A program made the translations under genes and the position numbers. This document shows, piece after piece, positions 13,018-14,952 of a DNA stretch of 14,952 nucleotides. Source of the stretch: an uncultured Clostridia bacterium. Lineage in GTDB: Bacteria > Bacillota > Clostridia > Oscillospirales > Acutalibacteraceae. The notes under the pieces were generated by a model. The model saw only the letters and a list, made by a program, of their open reading frames with translations. It was not told where the DNA came from and ran no database searches. Every line of letters starts with the position of its first letter. Position 1 is the first letter of the stretch. The stretch spans positions 1 to 14,952 of the forward strand of contig CANRAN010000017.1 of assembly GCA_947628595.1 (NCBI GenBank), written 5' to 3'.

Positions 13018-13749
13018 TCAAGGCTTTGAAAGAGTTTCAATAAATTTTCTGTCCGCTTCTGTAAGTACAGCATTTTCCAGCATATCGGGACGCTTATAAT
13101 AAGTTTCCTCAAGAGATTTTTCTCTCCGCCATTTTTCTATATTGGCATGATGTCCGCTTATAAGCACCTCAGGTATCTCTATGCCCCTCCATACAGCTGG
13201 CTTTGTATATTGCGGATATTCAAGAAGTCCGTCAAAATGACTTTCGTCACTGAAACACAGATCATCTGATAATACGCCCGGAACAAGTCTGCTGAGCGAA
13301 TCAGCAAGCACAAGTGCCGGAAGCTCTCCGCCCGTCAATACATAGTCTCCTATTGATATTTCCTCATCAATAAATTCATCAAGCACACGCTGATCCACAC
13401 CCTCATAATGACCGCACAATATTGTAATATTATCATATTCGGAAAGTTCCCTGAGTCTTGCCTGAGTAAGAGTGTTTCCCTTTGGTGACATAAATATGCA
13501 ATGGGGCTTTTTTCTGAGTTGTGTGCATATACTTTCAATACAAAGTGCAATAGGTTCTGCCTTCATAAGCATACCCATTCCTCCGCCGTAGGTGGTATCA
13601 TCCACCTTTTTATGCTTATCAAGCGCAAAATCTCTAAGCTGGTGACATACAACCTCAATAGACCCTTTTTTTCTTGCCCTTCCGATTATGCTTTCACTCA
13701 TGACCGCCTCGCACATTTCGGGAAACAATGTAATTATATCAATCCTCAT
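13018..13749 (-). CDS. trmD: tRNA (guanine(37)-N1)-methyltransferase
   Basis: The 243-residue enzyme begins MRIDIITLFPEMCEAVMSES and carries the SPOUT knot motifs LCGHYEGVDQRV (111-122) and EISIGDYVLTGGELPALVLA (130-149), plus SDESHFDGLLEYPQYTKP of the catalytic loop and GHHANIEKWRR. It methylates G37 next to the anticodon and so prevents frameshifting. I use the ATG at 13749, which lies within the end of rimM (11-nt overlap), suggesting coupled translation. rplS, which usually follows trmD, is not here; a long AT-rich spacer follows instead. Confidence 0.97.
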   Translation of the reverse strand: MRIDIITLFPEMCEAVMSESIIGRARKKGSIEVVCHQLRDFALDKHKKVDDTTYGGGMGMLMKAEPIALCIESICTQLRKKPHCIFMSPKGNTLTQARLRELSEYDNITILCGHYEGVDQRVLDEFIDEEISIGDYVLTGGELPALVLADSLSRLVPGVLSDDLCFSDESHFDGLLEYPQYTKPAVWRGIEIPEVLISGHHANIEKWRREKSLEETYYKRPDMLENAVLTEADRKFIETLSKP

Positions 13750-14254
13750 CTTCAAACATCCCACCAAGTATCTGTGTATTTATTTTTACAACGCCGCCCT
13801 CTGTATCAATTTGCGATACAACCTCGTCTATTTTCGGGATAAGATAATGCTTTCCGTTCTTGGTAACCTCATATACATCATTCGCACCCGTGTTTATAAC
13901 GTCCGTTATTTTTCCGTATTCCTCCCCGCTGTGATCATCTATTGCGGTAAGACCTATTATATCCTGAACAAAATTAATCCCCTCCGGGAGCCGTACATCA
14001 TCCCTGTTAAGATATACGATTCTTCCCTTGAAGGTTTCCGCCTGTTCAACCGTATTAATTCCGTCAAAATTCACAATAGTTACATTCTTATGCACCCTTG
14101 ATGATTTTATTTTAAGCTCTGTTCCATCCTTGAGAAATAACCTTTTGAGCTGCACAAGAAATTCGGGTGTGTCGCACCACGGATCAATCCTGATCTCTCC
14201 CCGAATACCATGTGTCCCCACAATTTTCCCTGCTTCAAGGTACTGTTTTTTCAT
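13739..14254 (-). CDS. rimM: Ribosome maturation factor RimM
   Basis: The 171-residue protein starts MKKQYLEAGKIVGTHGIRGE and has the RimM N-domain plus a PRC-barrel in the second half (VQDIIGLTAIDDHSGEEYGK, ITDVINTGANDVYEV, YLIPKIDEVVSQID). It helps mature the 30S head with S19. Of two in-frame ATGs, the one at 14254 has GGAGG 6 nt upstream; the one at 14260 abuts the GGAGG directly, so 14254 is chosen. It is followed by trmD with overlapping ends, and a terminator-like hairpin lies just upstream. Confidence 0.95.
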   Translation of the reverse strand: MKKQYLEAGKIVGTHGIRGEIRIDPWCDTPEFLVQLKRLFLKDGTELKIKSSRVHKNVTIVNFDGINTVEQAETFKGRIVYLNRDDVRLPEGINFVQDIIGLTAIDDHSGEEYGKITDVINTGANDVYEVTKNGKHYLIPKIDEVVSQIDTEGGVVKINTQILGGMFEDED

Positions 14255-14281
14255 TTTCATCCTCCAACCTGTATATACATC

Positions 14282-14300
14282 AAAAAAGGGCTGTCGCCCT
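14282..14300 (-). terminator. Terminator-like hairpin just upstream of rimM
   Basis: On the minus strand a 5-bp GC-rich stem (14296-14300 with 14287-14291) with a 4-nt loop is followed by five T. It ends about 27 nt before the rimM start, so it could act as an attenuator for rimM-trmD. Confidence 0.6.
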
Positions 14301-14347
14301 AAGCTATGCAAAGCCTATCCGATAACCCCTTTATATCCCGCTTTACT

Positions 14348-14376
14348 CTTATAAGCCTCCACCGCACAACGCACAA
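14348..14376 (-). promoter_or_regulatory. Possible promoter ahead of rimM-trmD
   Basis: TTGTGC (14371-14376) and TATAAG (14348-14353) are 17 nt apart on the minus strand, between the two terminator-like hairpins. The match is weak. If real, it would start RNA near 14341 and the leader would contain the hairpin at 14282-14300. Confidence 0.3.
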
Positions 14377-14400
14377 TAGAAGCAATTATGCGGCAAAAGC

Positions 14401-14435
14401 AAAAAAGGGAGCATTGACACATTGCCGCAGCCCCC
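14401..14435 (-). terminator. Terminator after rpsP-khpA
   Basis: A 6-bp GC-rich stem (14430-14435 with 14407-14412, one G-U pair) with a 17-nt loop is followed by six T on the minus strand. It lies 14 nt after the khpA stop. Confidence 0.65.
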
Positions 14436-14449
14436 TGCTTACTTAAAAA

Positions 14450-14683
14450 TCACTCGATCTCAACTTGGATTCTCTCGTTATTCCTTGTTGCAGCAGCTCT
14501 CATAACTGTACGTATAGCCTTGGCTATCCTTCCTTGTCTGCCTATTACCCTTCCCATATCCTCAGCAGATACATGAAGATGATAAACAACAATGCCTTCC
14601 TCGTTCTTTTCATCAACCGTGACAGTGATTTCGTCGGGCTTTTCAACAAGACCCGAAACGATCGCAATAAGTAAATCTTTCAT
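14450..14683 (-). CDS. khpA: KH-domain RNA-binding protein KhpA (YlqC)
   Basis: The 77-residue protein is a single KH domain with the RNA-gripping loop GRVIGRQGRIAKAIRTVMRA (GxxG = G-R-Q-G). KhpA usually works with KhpB/Jag in RNA binding that affects cell shape and division in Firmicutes. The start is the ATG at 14683 with GGAGG 5 nt upstream; a GTG at 14695 overlaps that ribosome site and was rejected. It follows rpsP by 20 nt, the usual order rpsP-khpA-rimM-trmD. Confidence 0.94.
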   Translation of the reverse strand: MKDLLIAIVSGLVEKPDEITVTVDEKNEEGIVVYHLHVSAEDMGRVIGRQGRIAKAIRTVMRAAATRNNERIQVEIE

Positions 14684-14703
14684 TTTTTCCTCCACAGGAA
14701 CAA

Positions 14704-14949
14704 TTATTCAATAATACCGTTCTTCTTAAGAAGTGCCTTAACCGTGTCTGTCGGCTGTGCACCGTTTGCTATCCACTTCTTAGCCTTCTCTGCATCAATT
14801 TTGAACTCCGACGGCTCAACGAGGGGATTGTATGTTCCCAGTTCCTCGATAAATCTTCCGTCACGGGGATATCTCGAATCTGCCACTACCACACGATAAA
14901 ACGGTGTTTTCTTTGCGCCCATACGGCGAAGTCTGATCTTTACTGCCAT
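14704..14949 (-). CDS. rpsP: 30S ribosomal protein S16
   Basis: The 81-residue protein, MAVKIRLRRMGAKKTPFYRV and VVADSRYPRDGRFIEELGTY, is complete and typical of S16, which helps assemble the 30S body. Its ATG is 3 bases from the window edge, so its ribosome site, promoter and any upstream ffh or ylxM genes are out of view. It is the first visible gene of the rpsP-khpA-rimM-trmD set. Confidence 0.98.
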   Translation of the reverse strand: MAVKIRLRRMGAKKTPFYRVVVADSRYPRDGRFIEELGTYNPLVEPSEFKIDAEKAKKWIANGAQPTDTVKALLKKNGIIE

Positions 14950-14952
14950 TTT

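Noticed and set aside
12882..13112. 76-codon minus-strand ORF overlapping the trmD 3' end
   Set aside because: Out of frame with trmD, runs into the AT-rich gap, and shows no domain or ribosome site.
13688..14101. 137-codon plus-strand ORF across rimM and trmD
   Set aside because: Antisense shadow of two well-supported genes.
1..14952. tRNA genes, CRISPR arrays, insertion sequences or phage genes
   Set aside because: Looked for on both strands; no regularly spaced repeats, cloverleafs, transposase or integrase frames were seen.

Overview
The window looks like a chromosomal segment from an anaerobic, low-GC Firmicute of class Clostridia, most likely an Oscillospiraceae/Ruminococcaceae gut or rumen bacterium. 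This rests on the protein families (rpsF-ssb-rpsR with a four-ligand S18, DUF1292, a TSCPD protein, a flavodiiron protein, DUF4358), consensus sigma-A promoters, strong GGAGG ribosome sites and very AT-rich spacers. There is no sign of phage, transposon or CRISPR. Most of it is core metabolism and translation, so the unusual content lies in the spacers.

Layout from left to right. The 3' end of gpmI and its terminator (1-367, +). A small membrane-anchored DUF4358-like gene (377-919, -). A 6S RNA with promoter and terminator (about 1080-1365, -). A DUF1292 gene (1393-1707, -). A roughly 830-nt apparently non-coding transcription unit with a near-perfect promoter, a strong terminator and one 26-codon ORF near its 5' end (1979-2842, +). 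A TSCPD gene sitting behind the terminator of the rpsF-ssb-rpsR operon (2844-4312, -). A PHP-family histidinol phosphatase and a flavodiiron protein (4574-6808, +), each with its own promoter signal. The cluster rsmD-coaD-coiled-coil-transglutaminase-like (6831-9846, -). uvrC (9879-11723, -). A spacer with an inverted repeat over a likely uvrC promoter and a second candidate structured RNA (11746-12062). ptsH (12063-12443, -). An AT-rich gene-free stretch (12444-13017). The operon rpsP-khpA-rimM-trmD (13018-14949, -), interrupted by two terminator-like hairpins.

Functionally, the translation genes (rpsR, rpsF, rpsP, khpA, rimM, trmD, rsmD) cover ribosomal proteins and rRNA/tRNA maturation. 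ssb and uvrC serve DNA maintenance. ptsH and gpmI belong to sugar uptake and glycolysis, coaD to coenzyme A synthesis, and the flavodiiron protein to O2/NO detoxification in an anaerobe.

The parts most worth a second look are the large transcription unit at 1979-2842, its small ORF with an occludable ribosome site, and the multi-hairpin element between ptsH and uvrC. No family name could be given to either RNA by reading alone.
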